Source: Clostridiales bacterium
GTDB taxonomy: Bacteria; Bacillota; Clostridia; Christensenellales; Borkfalkiaceae
Length of the DNA: 45,893 nucleotides
Direction of reading: 5' to 3'
Assembly: GCA_015055525.1 (NCBI GenBank)
Contig: SVHZ01000013.1
Coordinates: forward strand, 1 to 45,893
A model generated the notes under the pieces. That model ran no database searches. It was not told the origin of the DNA and saw only the letters and a list, made by a program, of their open reading frames with translations. Shown here piece by piece: positions 30,373 to 38,729 of the stretch. The position numbers and the translations under genes were made by a program. Numbering within the stretch: position 1 is the first letter of the stretch; every line of letters starts with the position of its first letter.

Positions 30373-30870
30373 TTATCTAGTTAATTTGAGAGTTATCATA
30401 AACGCATTGTAATCATTTATAGTTATGTACATTGAGTTTGTGTCAGCATTATAAGAAATATCAGGGAATACTACCGGGGCGGGATTACCATAATTAGCAT
30501 CTAAGTTACCGTCATACGAAATAAACCCTTCATTATCTCCGGTTTTATAGAAAAACCACGTTGCTTCACGTTCCATAATAACGTCGTAGGTATAGGTAAA
30601 CTTCTTATCAAACTTAAGATAGAAATTAGCAAACGTTCCCTCTTGGGTAAATTTAGCAAAAGCGTTGCTTAAAATAGTTTCTTCATCTTCCGCATTATAT
30701 ATTTGTTTAAGAGCATCTAACGTATAGTCATCAATTTCGGGAGAGAACTCAACTTTAGTTATTTCTGCAAACTTCCACTCCCCTGAAAAATGGCTATCAG
30801 GTTTATTGCAACCAACTAAGCAAACTACCATAAGTGTTAAAATCGTTACTATGCTTAAAATTTTCTTCAT
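30373..30870 (-). CDS. Small lipoprotein, last gene of the signalling operon
   Basis: The 165-residue product has a lipoprotein signal peptide (MKKILSIVTILTLMVV) with lipobox LVGC, so Cys21 should be lipidated. The mature part is beta-rich with FSGEWKFAEITKVEF (about 29-43), reminiscent of lipocalin-like or calycin domains found in small clostridial lipoproteins. It follows the STAS gene by 14 bases. It may be an extracytoplasmic sensor or reporter of envelope state for the partner-switching system, but that is only suggested by position. Confidence 0.72.
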   Translation of the reverse strand: MKKILSIVTILTLMVVCLVGCNKPDSHFSGEWKFAEITKVEFSPEIDDYTLDALKQIYNAEDEETILSNAFAKFTQEGTFANFYLKFDKKFTYTYDVIMEREATWFFYKTGDNEGFISYDGNLDANYGNPAPVVFPDISYNADTNSMYITINDYNAFMITLKLTR

Positions 30871-30884
30871 AATAAATCTCCTTT

Positions 30885-31181
30885 TTATTCAATAGTAAGA
30901 ATATCTAAAAAGCCCGTAATATCAAAAACTTCCATAATGCTATCGTTTACGTTAGTTAATTTCATTGAGCCTTTAGTGTTCATTATTTTTTGCGCTTTTA
31001 ATATTACTCTTAAACCCGCAGAAGAAACGTATTCAAGCCCTGCCATATCAAACACTAATTCTTTCACGTCTGAAATAATAGCGTCGATTTCTTTTTCAAG
31101 TTCAGGTGCAGTTTGAGTGTCAAGCCTACCTGCTACTATAATTTTTGCATTTTCTCCGTTTAATACTTTTTCAATAGTCAT
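30885..31181 (-). CDS. STAS-domain anti-sigma-factor antagonist (copy 1)
   Basis: The 98-residue protein is a single STAS domain of the SpoIIAA/RsbV type. The phosphorylation site is the Ser pair in LEYVSSAGLRVILKA (about 49-63), and the sequence ends in VMEVFDITGF-like DSIMEVFDITGFLDILTIE. It has the same length as, and clear similarity to, the STAS protein at 33425 in the same operon, including the identical ending DILTIE. Such proteins are phosphorylated by a HATPase kinase and dephosphorylated by a SpoIIE/PP2C phosphatase, both domains being fused in the protein at 33734. Confidence 0.93.
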   Translation of the reverse strand: MTIEKVLNGENAKIIVAGRLDTQTAPELEKEIDAIISDVKELVFDMAGLEYVSSAGLRVILKAQKIMNTKGSMKLTNVNDSIMEVFDITGFLDILTIE

Positions 31182-31207
31182 AATATTTCTCCTTTATATA
31201 TAAATTT

Positions 31208-31738
31208 TTATAATTTCCAACTTTCAATCGGGGTGTATAGGAAAGACAATTCTAAAATAGGTGGATCGAGGCTTTCCGCTAATTTTTTTACCTCAATTTT
31301 AATATCTTTAGAAAAATCTAAATACCAATCAACCGTTTCTAAAACGTATTTTCTTCTAAATTCCACGCTTGTTACGAGCGCGCATTTTAAGTTATGAAGT
31401 CTATCCGCGTTTTTAACGGCAAAGGCAATGGGGTTATTTTTAATTCCGTCGATATACTTTTTCATATCGTAACCCTTTTCCTTAGTTAAAAGTTTTACCG
31501 CGGTTAAAACGCTTTCATTAGAATAACTTAAAATCTCATCTTCAGTCGCGTTTGTATCTTCAAGTAAATCGTGAAATAGCGCCGTTATTTGATAATCTTC
31601 GCCATAGCCTTTTTCTTTTATCATTTGCCAAACGGCTATAGGATGAGTGATATATTCACTTCCTCCAATGCGCTTTTGCCCTTTATGTTTTTGTCTAGCA
31701 AACTCCAACGCGCGCGTTACTTTCTCGCTGTCACTCAT
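31208..31738 (-). CDS. HD-domain (p)ppGpp hydrolase-like protein
   Basis: The 176-residue protein is a free-standing HD domain of the SpoT/MESH1 type: KRIGGSEYITHPIAV (about 22-36), ALFHDLLEDTNATEDEI (about 53-69) with the HD and the following ED pair, and AVKNADRLHNLKCAL (about 107-121) with the Asn-Asp metal ligand. This is the hydrolase half of Rel proteins without synthetase, TGS or ACT domains. It overlaps by one base the synthetase gene immediately upstream, so the two activities of a Rel enzyme are on separate but coupled genes. Hydrolysis of (p)ppGpp is inferred. Confidence 0.82.
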   Translation of the reverse strand: MSDSEKVTRALEFARQKHKGQKRIGGSEYITHPIAVWQMIKEKGYGEDYQITALFHDLLEDTNATEDEILSYSNESVLTAVKLLTKEKGYDMKKYIDGIKNNPIAFAVKNADRLHNLKCALVTSVEFRRKYVLETVDWYLDFSKDIKIEVKKLAESLDPPILELSFLYTPIESWKL

Positions 31739-32796
31739 TAAATATCTTCCTTTTGTTTAAGCAAAAGTTTTGCTTGCTTTTCTGCCTTTTCTTGATCTCT
31801 TAAAGAAATTTTTAAGAACTCGGCGATTTTTTCGAAAGTATAATCTTTATTTATCAATTCCGCACGGCAAAGGAAACGAAGAGCAACGCTTGAGGAAACA
31901 ATGTCAAGATCGGCTACGGATAACGCCTTGGTTGCAAGTTTAATTGCAAGATCGTAATTTTCCTTAACCATAATTTCTATATCGCCTAATTTTTTTATTC
32001 CTAAATACGCAAGTTGCGGAATATAACTTTCAGGATCAATATTGCTTATTTCAGCACCTGCAATATCCGCTATTTCCTTTATTAACTTTTGCATATTTTT
32101 ATTATGTAAAACGTATTCGTTAAGCGAAATCATATTGATAATAACGTCATCGGCATCGTCGGTTATTATACGTTTTCTAATATCTTCGGTATAACCAACC
32201 ATATTGTCACGCGCGCGAACAAATTCATCATCGGCAAGTTCTAATAAGCCTGCGAGGCGGGCAAATTGCCTATTGATATCCCTTGGAACACCAAAGTCAC
32301 TCTTATAACCTATATCGTGATGTATCGCCGACCAAGCGTGTTGGAGTATCGTTCTAATTTGAATTTCAAACTTCTTGCCACAAATTTCATCAGGCCACTT
32401 ATCGCCAAACGGAAGAGAACAAATATAGTGTAATGATAAATAACCAAAGGCATTTTCTTTTAATAAATCTTTTTTATTAGAAGAATTTTCCCAGTCAACC
32501 ACAAAACTTTCTTCAACTTTTTTGCCTATTTTGTCTACTTCGTCTGACAAAAAGGTTATAACACGACAACCGAGAATATCCGTAATATCTTCAAAAGTGT
32601 TATATCCGTCACCCTTTCTTTCGAGTTTACCCGCTAAACTTTTTTCTTCCTTTACGCGGTGTTCAACCGCTAAGACGATTAAGCCTAAATCTTTTGCTAT
32701 ATTTGATAACATTTCATGAACAACGTCACCAAGTTTTACAAAATGCTCTTTTTGTTTTCTGTAATCTTCTAAAATTAATTTACATTTCAAATTCAT
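31738..32796 (-). CDS. RelA/SpoT-type (p)ppGpp synthetase
   Basis: The 352-residue protein has a nucleotidyltransferase synthetase domain in about residues 40-200: RVKEEKSLAGKLERKGDGYN (about 47-66), FEDITDILGCRVITFLSDE (about 67-85), YLSLHYICSLP (about 119-129) and FEIQIRTILQHAWSAIHHD (about 143-161), all typical of RelA_SpoT domains. No HD, TGS or ACT domain is present; instead there is a helical C-terminal half of about 150 residues of unknown role, longer than in classic small alarmone synthetases. It is coupled to the HD hydrolase downstream and lies in an operon with partner-switching proteins. Confidence 0.87.
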   Translation of the reverse strand: MNLKCKLILEDYRKQKEHFVKLGDVVHEMLSNIAKDLGLIVLAVEHRVKEEKSLAGKLERKGDGYNTFEDITDILGCRVITFLSDEVDKIGKKVEESFVVDWENSSNKKDLLKENAFGYLSLHYICSLPFGDKWPDEICGKKFEIQIRTILQHAWSAIHHDIGYKSDFGVPRDINRQFARLAGLLELADDEFVRARDNMVGYTEDIRKRIITDDADDVIINMISLNEYVLHNKNMQKLIKEIADIAGAEISNIDPESYIPQLAYLGIKKLGDIEIMVKENYDLAIKLATKALSVADLDIVSSSVALRFLCRAELINKDYTFEKIAEFLKISLRDQEKAEKQAKLLLKQKEDI

Positions 32797-32809
32797 AAAA
32801 TCACCTTTA

Positions 32810-33412
32810 TTAGAATTTTTTTATAATAACTATATTTGCTTGCCTACCCTTTACACCGACTATTACGTCGTCTGCAAAAGACGTTATAATGGATTTTTCA
32901 AGTTTATCCCATTCTTGTTTCTTTTCTTCTTTGTCAACGTTATTTTTGTATTGTTTAAGACTGCAAACGTATGAATAATCCGCACGTACTAAATATTCGT
33001 TTGCAAAGTTGAAAAGCCCTGCCATATCGTAAAGTTTAGCCCTTTCACTATCTAAAAAACAATCTTCTATTACCGAACGTATTTTTCCAAAAAAACCTTT
33101 AGTAGCGGAGTTCTTTTTGTTTTTTGCAATTTCAACTAACGCCTCTTTTTTGTTTGCCGTAAACTCTTCAAATTCGATTAAAACGTTTATTTTACAAACG
33201 CCCTTTTCAAACTCTATCCAAAAATCACCATCAAACTCATCTACGACGTTAGGTAGCATAGCGTCAAGTTCTTCACAAATTAAACGCAACTTTAAGGTTT
33301 GATTGCTGTTAAGTTCGTTATATACGGCAACTTTTTCACTTTCTCTTAAAATAGCATTTAGGTCTAAAGTCCCTTTTTCTATTTTGCATACGTTAGATTT
33401 CATAATAATCAC
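32810..33412 (-). CDS. Possible degenerate HATPase-like regulator in the partner-switching operon
   Basis: The 200-residue product has no clear full match. Residues of about 33-55 (NQTLKLRLICEELDAMLPNV) resemble the first helix of a HATPase, where EE would stand at the N-box position; strands FWIEFEKGVCKINVLIEF (about 63-80) follow. The glycine boxes of an active kinase are missing, so ATP binding is doubtful. Residues of about 100-125 (KGFFGKIRSVIEDCFLDSER) and a C-terminal beta strand GVKGRQANIVIIKKF are additional. It lies 12 bases downstream of STAS copy 2. It may bind STAS or the kinase domain as a modulator. Low certainty on function; high certainty that it is a gene. Confidence 0.55.
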   Translation of the reverse strand: MIIMKSNVCKIEKGTLDLNAILRESEKVAVYNELNSNQTLKLRLICEELDAMLPNVVDEFDGDFWIEFEKGVCKINVLIEFEEFTANKKEALVEIAKNKKNSATKGFFGKIRSVIEDCFLDSERAKLYDMAGLFNFANEYLVRADYSYVCSLKQYKNNVDKEEKKQEWDKLEKSIITSFADDVIVGVKGRQANIVIIKKF

Positions 33413-33424
33413 ACTTCTTTATCG

Positions 33425-33721
33425 TTACTCAATGGTTAAAATGTCGGCAAAACCCGTGATTTCAAAAACTTCCATAACCGCTTCGCAAACGTTTTTAAGT
33501 TTCATTGTTCCCACGCTTTGTAATTTCTTTTGAGCGCTAAGCAATACGCGTAATCCTGCACTAGAAATATATTCAAGGCTCTTAAAATCAAGGATAAGAT
33601 TTCTTATTTCGTCTAAATTTTCATTGATTGTTTTATCAAGCGCAGGTGCCGTGATAGTATCTAACCTACCAGTTACTTCTAAAACAGTTTCATCCGCGCT
33701 TTTTTTAATTTCAATAGTCAT
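33425..33721 (-). CDS. STAS-domain anti-sigma-factor antagonist (copy 2)
   Basis: 98 residues, RsbV/SpoIIAA type, with the phosphorylatable Ser in LEYISSAGLRVLLSA (about 49-63) and the C-terminal helix VMEVFEITGFADILTIE. It is a paralogue of the STAS gene at 30885; GRLDT..AP, EY.SSAGLRV and MEVF.ITGF are shared. Its gene starts 12 bases after the phosphatase/kinase gene, implying stoichiometric co-expression. It is the most likely direct substrate of that protein. Confidence 0.93.
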   Translation of the reverse strand: MTIEIKKSADETVLEVTGRLDTITAPALDKTINENLDEIRNLILDFKSLEYISSAGLRVLLSAQKKLQSVGTMKLKNVCEAVMEVFEITGFADILTIE

Positions 33722-33733
33722 TTGTTTTCTCCT

Positions 33734-36601
33734 TTATATTTTCTTTATCATAGTTAAAATATTTTCGCCGTTTTCATAAGAATAAGTTACTAAATCCATA
33801 GTCTTTTTCGTTATAAAAATACCAAGCCCACCAATTTTACGCTCTTCGGCAGATAAAGTAATGTCGGGATCCGGCTTTTTAAGTGGGTCGAATTGAATAC
33901 CTTTGTCAGCCATACGGAAAGTCATCTCGCGCGTTTCTTTATTAAATGAAAGAGTAAACTTTACGTCGCCTTGCTCATTTCCATAAGCATAATGTGCAAC
34001 GTTTACGAATACTTCTTCAATAGCAACGCAAATTGACGTTTGCAGTTTCATCGAGCACTCGTATTTTTCTAATATTTGCTCGGTAAAAGCAAGCACGTCT
34101 GTTAACGCTTCGGTTTTAGCGGGGAAGATCTTAGTTTCCATTAACGCATCTCCTTTATTAACTTTATAGTCAAAGACAAGCATTGTAATATCGTCAAATT
34201 GCGGTGCTGCACCTACAAATTTATCAATATCCTTTTTCAGTTTAGGTAAAAGTTTGGTTGGGTTAAGTTCAATGCTCTTATTCATAAACGAAAGAAGTCT
34301 ATCTTCGCCGTAAAGTTCGTTATTTTCGTTCGTTGCTTCCGTAACCCCGTCCGTGTATAAGAATATTCTGTCACCAGCGTTAAGCGTAAGTTCATTAACG
34401 CGATAGCGAACGCCTTCCATACCAGCAAGAACAAAGCCTGCGCGAGTTTTTAAGTACTCAAACGTTCCGTCGGCACGTTTAAGTAGCGGTGGATTATGCC
34501 CCGCATTAGCAAACGTTAATTTACCACTAGGCAAGTCTAAAATGCCCATCCATGCAGTAACGAACATACCAGACTCGTTATTTTCGCAAAGTTTTTGGTT
34601 TGCTTTTGTAAATATTTCGTTTACCGCCATACCGCTTTCCGCTAAGTCTTTAATTATAGTTTTTGCAGTCATCATAAACATAGCGGCGGGAATACCTTTA
34701 CCGGAAACGTCTGCAACTAAAAATGCAACCGTATTTTCGTTAAGTTTATAAAAATCATAGAAGTCGCCACCCACTTCTTTTGCGGCAATCATCTTAGCAA
34801 AAATATTATAATCTTCACCGCTTGGGAAATTGGTTGGAAGTGCGGAAAGTTGAATTTGCTTTGCGTATTCTAATTCCTTATCAATACGCGCCGCTGCTTC
34901 TGCTATATAGCGTTTTAAGGTAGCAACGGTTGAATTTATATCATCGGATAAAGATGCAAATTCTTCGTTAGCGCGAACGTCAACCGTAACTTCTAAATTA
35001 CCGCCCGAAATTTGCGCTAATTTAGAGTTGATAACGCGTAAGTTGTTTATAATTATTTTCTTTATTAACAAGTATAAAAGTAGGAATAATGCAGCAAATA
35101 TTAACACTTGCATAAAGGTACTAAGCATTATTGAAACGTCACGCATAATGTTAACTTCTTCCATTGGCATCGCCGCAATAATGCAATAACCTTCTTTAAC
35201 GGTGTAAACGTAAATGTATTTGCCTTGACTTGTTTTATTGTAAGGATTGATTATTTCCGTTTCAAAAATTCTCTCTTCAAACTCACCTTTTTTCATATTT
35301 TCAGAAGGAATAATGCCTATTTCTGAAACGTAATGGTTATTTAATGCTGTTTCTGAAACGATTTTTAACTCTTCATCACAAACGGCAATAAAACCTGTTG
35401 CGCCAACGTGACGGTTTTTAGTAACGTCAATAATGAAACCGTCTAACGTTGAACGGAATTGCGTTTTATCGTAAGCAACTTGAATAAAGCCGTCTTGAAG
35501 TTTTAACCCCGCATATTTTCTATATTCGCCTATGGCGTTTTCAGTATAATCTTGCACTAAATACTCTTTCCCTTCTAATAAAGAAAGAAATTCCTTAGGT
35601 TGCTCATTGTCCGTATTCTTAAAATTAAATCCTTCTTTACTTTTGTCGGTACTCTTTTTGATAACACCGTCAGCATCTACGATATTTATTTCACAAATTT
35701 CATATCTATTACCATCTTCATCTTCGCCTTTAAGTAAGGAGTTTAAGTCAATGGCGTTATTTTCTCCGTATTCTTTTTTAACCTTTTGAGCAGCGCTCAA
35801 TATTGCCCGCTCTGATTTTGACTTTACGTCGGTAACAACGTCAGTCATCGTGGTTGTAAAATTTTCTTTTACTTGTGATTCGGCTATACCCGTTTGTAGG
35901 TTATAAGTAAATATGCTTGTTACCGCGTAAGCCAAAACTATACAAACAAGTAACCAACGTTGAAAGGTTTGCGCAATTCCTTTGTCTTCACCAATTTTAA
36001 TAATTTTTTCTTTACTTATTAACGCTATGATAAGTAGTGATAAACCAACAGACGTAGCGTTAGCAACTATCATAGGAATCGTGCATTGTTTTACAAATAG
36101 GAAAGCATCGTAAGCTTTATCCATATTCGTAATGAAAATCATAAGCATATGGAACACTTCTAACACGAGAGCAATACCAATTGCCGGTATCCAACCTGCC
36201 TTTTTATCGTCAAACATAAATTTGCGTAAAACAGCCGAAATTACACCTGCTAAAAGGGTGGATATTGAACAAGCAACGGCTGTAAACGCGCTATCAGGGT
36301 TCCAAAGTACGGTAAGCGCACGGAAACCGCCGCCGATAAAGCCCGAAACAACACCTGCAATCGGCCCGAAAATTAAGCCTGCTGAAATAGGCGAAGCGTC
36401 CCTAACGTTCATCGTAGCGCCCCAAATTTTCACACCAAAACAAGATGCGTATATTGCAGATGCGCCGAATAAAATACCTATTACAAGTTCTTTATATATT
36501 CTTTTTAATTTTGAAAAGCGTGTTTTCTTTTCTAGAAAGTAAACGCCTATTACTAATAGCACGTTTAATAGTGCGGCGGAAATAAATTTAATATATTCCA
36601 T
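33734..36601 (-). CDS. Seven-TM sensor with fused SpoIIE phosphatase and RsbW-like HATPase domains
   Basis: 955 residues in this order: an N-terminal LytS-like five-TM region (about 1-200, with VRDASPISAGLIFGP typical of 5TM-LYT domains), TM6 (about 216-235), an extracytoplasmic sensor of about 250 residues (236-487, Cache-like), TM7 (490-514), HAMP (about 515-570), a SpoIIE/PP2C phosphatase (about 595-812; metal motifs EVGGDFYD 609-616, DVSGKG 631-636, DG 751, DD 803) and a HATPase (about 825-955; N-box EEVFVNVAHYAYG 862-874, DKGIQFDP, GGLGIFI). So one polypeptide may both phosphorylate and dephosphorylate STAS proteins in response to an external signal. It is followed by STAS copy 2 and preceded by an unknown gene 10 bases upstream. 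Confidence 0.9.
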   Translation of the reverse strand: MEYIKFISAALLNVLLVIGVYFLEKKTRFSKLKRIYKELVIGILFGASAIYASCFGVKIWGATMNVRDASPISAGLIFGPIAGVVSGFIGGGFRALTVLWNPDSAFTAVACSISTLLAGVISAVLRKFMFDDKKAGWIPAIGIALVLEVFHMLMIFITNMDKAYDAFLFVKQCTIPMIVANATSVGLSLLIIALISKEKIIKIGEDKGIAQTFQRWLLVCIVLAYAVTSIFTYNLQTGIAESQVKENFTTTMTDVVTDVKSKSERAILSAAQKVKKEYGENNAIDLNSLLKGEDEDGNRYEICEINIVDADGVIKKSTDKSKEGFNFKNTDNEQPKEFLSLLEGKEYLVQDYTENAIGEYRKYAGLKLQDGFIQVAYDKTQFRSTLDGFIIDVTKNRHVGATGFIAVCDEELKIVSETALNNHYVSEIGIIPSENMKKGEFEERIFETEIINPYNKTSQGKYIYVYTVKEGYCIIAAMPMEEVNIMRDVSIMLSTFMQVLIFAALFLLLYLLIKKIIINNLRVINSKLAQISGGNLEVTVDVRANEEFASLSDDINSTVATLKRYIAEAAARIDKELEYAKQIQLSALPTNFPSGEDYNIFAKMIAAKEVGGDFYDFYKLNENTVAFLVADVSGKGIPAAMFMMTAKTIIKDLAESGMAVNEIFTKANQKLCENNESGMFVTAWMGILDLPSGKLTFANAGHNPPLLKRADGTFEYLKTRAGFVLAGMEGVRYRVNELTLNAGDRIFLYTDGVTEATNENNELYGEDRLLSFMNKSIELNPTKLLPKLKKDIDKFVGAAPQFDDITMLVFDYKVNKGDALMETKIFPAKTEALTDVLAFTEQILEKYECSMKLQTSICVAIEEVFVNVAHYAYGNEQGDVKFTLSFNKETREMTFRMADKGIQFDPLKKPDPDITLSAEERKIGGLGIFITKKTMDLVTYSYENGENILTMIKKI

Positions 36602-36611
36602 TTAATATCTC

Positions 36612-37565
36612 CTAAAGACCTATAAGTTTACTAATTAAATCGGAAATAAGATTTCCTACAACGCCAAGAAGGGTAAGCAATACAAGATATAAAAACATAC
36701 TGCCACGACTTACCGAATTTTTAATAACGTTGTAATAAAAATTAAAATGACCTCTAAGATTTGTTTCTCTATTTTGTTGCCATTGATAAGTTATAACGTC
36801 TTCACTTTTGTAGCCTTTTGGCAAAAATTCTTTATATAAGTTTTCTTCTAGCCTACGAATACGGTAACAACCGGAATCGTTAAGTTCATAACTTTCGTTA
36901 ATAGAAAGCGTAACAACCGCCTTTTTTAACTTTTGGCGATGAAAAGACCCTATTTTCGTAATTTCTTGAGGTAAGAGCCTTGATTCGTTAATTCGTATAG
37001 AATAACCGAATTTTTCTGCAACGATAGGCGTAGTTATTAAATCTTTAAGCCTTTCCATTGCATTATTCATATCTTTACGAGGCGCAAATATTTCATCTAA
37101 AGATTTATGAGGCATTCTCCAAATAAAATACGCTTCGTCGTTGTCTAAATAAGGACGTAATTTTTCTAAGTCGATTTTTATAATCGTTCCTTCGCTTAAA
37201 ACGATGGTTTCATAGCCAAGTACGCTTACGTGAACGATATCTACAATTTTGCCATTATAAGCAATTTCTGACGTGTATTCGTTCTTTTTATATTCAATAA
37301 TGCAAGACGCACTAAAAGTTGCTTGCAAAATATTTGTATCGTTAAAAAGAAACGATACGTCTTCGATTTCTTCATTTTTAACTAAAAACGGAACGTAAAC
37401 GTTTAATGATTTACTTGCCAATACTCCGCGTATTCTAACGGCAAAATCAACGTAACTTTTTCCTTTGGGGTTAAGCCAATCGTTAATATATATCGTGCTA
37501 ACGTCATCGCCGTCAATCCACACCGCCCAACCGTCGTCGGCAAATTTCCTTTGTTTTTTTGGCAT
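36612..37565 (-). CDS. C-terminally membrane-anchored protein of unknown function, first gene of the signalling operon
   Basis: The 317-residue product begins with a Lys-rich N-terminus (MPKKQRKFADDG), has no signal peptide, and ends with one hydrophobic helix (about 290-312, MFLYLVLLTLLGVVGNLI) and a short tail, so it is probably a cytoplasmic protein anchored by its C-terminus. The body has strands and charged helices without a motif I recognise. GGAG lies 7 bases before the ATG. The next gene (sensor phosphatase/kinase) starts 10 bases after its stop, so the two should be co-expressed. Being tail-anchored and next to a membrane sensor, it may act as a partner or output of that sensor. Confidence 0.6.
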   Translation of the reverse strand: MPKKQRKFADDGWAVWIDGDDVSTIYINDWLNPKGKSYVDFAVRIRGVLASKSLNVYVPFLVKNEEIEDVSFLFNDTNILQATFSASCIIEYKKNEYTSEIAYNGKIVDIVHVSVLGYETIVLSEGTIIKIDLEKLRPYLDNDEAYFIWRMPHKSLDEIFAPRKDMNNAMERLKDLITTPIVAEKFGYSIRINESRLLPQEITKIGSFHRQKLKKAVVTLSINESYELNDSGCYRIRRLEENLYKEFLPKGYKSEDVITYQWQQNRETNLRGHFNFYYNVIKNSVSRGSMFLYLVLLTLLGVVGNLISDLISKLIGL

Positions 37566-37640
37566 TTTTTTACTCCTTTTTTCAGTAAATATATTATTTT
37601 TTTACGTGTCATTTATTAGTTGCATCTAAAAAATAAATAC

Positions 37641-37698
37641 GGCTATCGACTTCAAGTGGCTTTTTAACTATAACCAATAGTTCTTAAAGCCGATAGCC
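37641..37698 (-). other. Compact three-way-junction-like structure upstream of the signalling operon
   Basis: Outer arms GGCTATC (37641-37647) and GATAGCC (37692-37698) enclose a small hairpin ACT-TCA-AGT and a larger hairpin GGCTTT/AAAGCC with AACTAT/ATAGTT inside. On the minus strand it lies after the 78-residue gene and 75 bases before the signalling operon, followed by a T-rich stretch (ATTTATTTTTTAG). It could be a terminator for the upstream gene or a leader element. Confidence 0.45.
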
Positions 37699-37745
37699 TA
37701 AATATAAAAACCAAGTTCTTTATTAAAATTATAATATTGAAATTA

Positions 37746-37982
37746 TTAAAGTCCCATTGGACCGTATGGACCAAAAACTTGAGCGTATGCGTTAAAAAAT
37801 TCAACCCAGTAGTTTTCTTTAGCAACGTCATACTTATCTAAAACTTTATTTAAGTCAGCAGCTTTTTGGAAAATTTCCTTGATTTGTGCTTTTTCTTCTT
37901 CAGTATACATGTCGTAGTTATCTAATATATCTTCAATAACTACTTTGAACTTTTTAACTAATTCTTTCTTTTCTTTTTTCAT
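37746..37982 (-). CDS. Small acidic helical protein, unknown function
   Basis: A 78-residue product, Lys/Glu-rich at the N-terminus (MKKEKKELVKKFK) and with predicted helices up to residue 70, ending in FGPYGPMGL. A good ribosome site (GGAGG) precedes the ATG at 37982. It lies 42 bases downstream of the GNAT gene and may be co-transcribed with it. No family is recognised; size and composition would fit a small regulatory or protein-binding protein. Confidence 0.6.
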   Translation of the reverse strand: MKKEKKELVKKFKVVIEDILDNYDMYTEEEKAQIKEIFQKAADLNKVLDKYDVAKENYWVEFFNAYAQVFGPYGPMGL

Positions 37983-38024
37983 TTTTTGTTTCCTCCAATT
38001 TATATTGTTCTTGGTTTTTTATAT

Positions 38025-38702
38025 TTAATTATTTTCATCACGAGGTTGTCTTACCATAGCGTAATGCATAACGTCTGTTTTGGGAACGCATTCTCCCCTT
38101 TTAAGTTGGAATCCGTAATGCTCGTATAAGCCTACGTTGCTTTCTTTATTAGTTTCTAAATAAGCTACCATTTTTTCATCATCTAAAAATTCGAGCATAG
38201 GCTTCATCAACTTGCTTGCTATACCCTTTCCTTGAGCTTCTTTTTTAACGGAAAGATTAAATAAATACCAATCGTAATTATCGGTAAACTCTTTCTTCAA
38301 ATTCATAGCGTAAGTTTCGTAATTTAGAAGCCTACCTACTAAGCCAAAGCCCGAATGAAAGAATAATTCAAGACCACCACTCAATAAAAACGGCATAGTC
38401 TTATTACCAGTAAAACCAAATGGAAGCCAAGCGGCAAAACCATTCATTTCTTCACTATCGGCGTAAATAATCGCATCTTCAGTCATTGTTTTTAAGGAAA
38501 TTTGCATAAGAAGTTTAGACGCCTTTTTATCGTATTTACCCTTTGTAAAATAATTGTGTAAAGGGTAATCTTTATATGCGTCTGCAGCAACTTCTGCAAG
38601 TCTATCTAAATCTTTTTTTTGTACGATATACAAGCCTGCTTTTTCTATAATTTTTTTTGCGAGCGGAATTTCAATTTTTCTAACTAATTTATCCATTATC
38701 AC
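38025..38702 (-). CDS. GNAT-family N-acetyltransferase
   Basis: The 225-residue protein has a GNAT domain in its second half: IYADSEEMNGFAAWLPFGF (about 79-97), then the acetyl-CoA-binding loop of motif A in LSVKKEAQGKGIASKLMKPM (about 149-168), and YLETNKESNVGLYEHYGFQL (about 180-199), the usual motif B end. The first part (DYPLHNYFTKGKYDKKASKL) is the typical N-terminal part of the YkkB-like group. The acceptor is unknown. It follows frdB by 27 bases and is probably part of the same transcript. Confidence 0.88.
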   Translation of the reverse strand: MIMDKLVRKIEIPLAKKIIEKAGLYIVQKKDLDRLAEVAADAYKDYPLHNYFTKGKYDKKASKLLMQISLKTMTEDAIIYADSEEMNGFAAWLPFGFTGNKTMPFLLSGGLELFFHSGFGLVGRLLNYETYAMNLKKEFTDNYDWYLFNLSVKKEAQGKGIASKLMKPMLEFLDDEKMVAYLETNKESNVGLYEHYGFQLKRGECVPKTDVMHYAMVRQPRDENN

Positions 38703-38729
38703 TCCTTAAAACAAAGTTTATCGCCTACC

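Noticed and set aside
37641-37698. Hammerhead or other small self-cleaving ribozyme at the three-way junction
   Set aside because: The junction lacks the CUGAUGA and GAAA core sequences on both strands, and I recognise no other ribozyme core.
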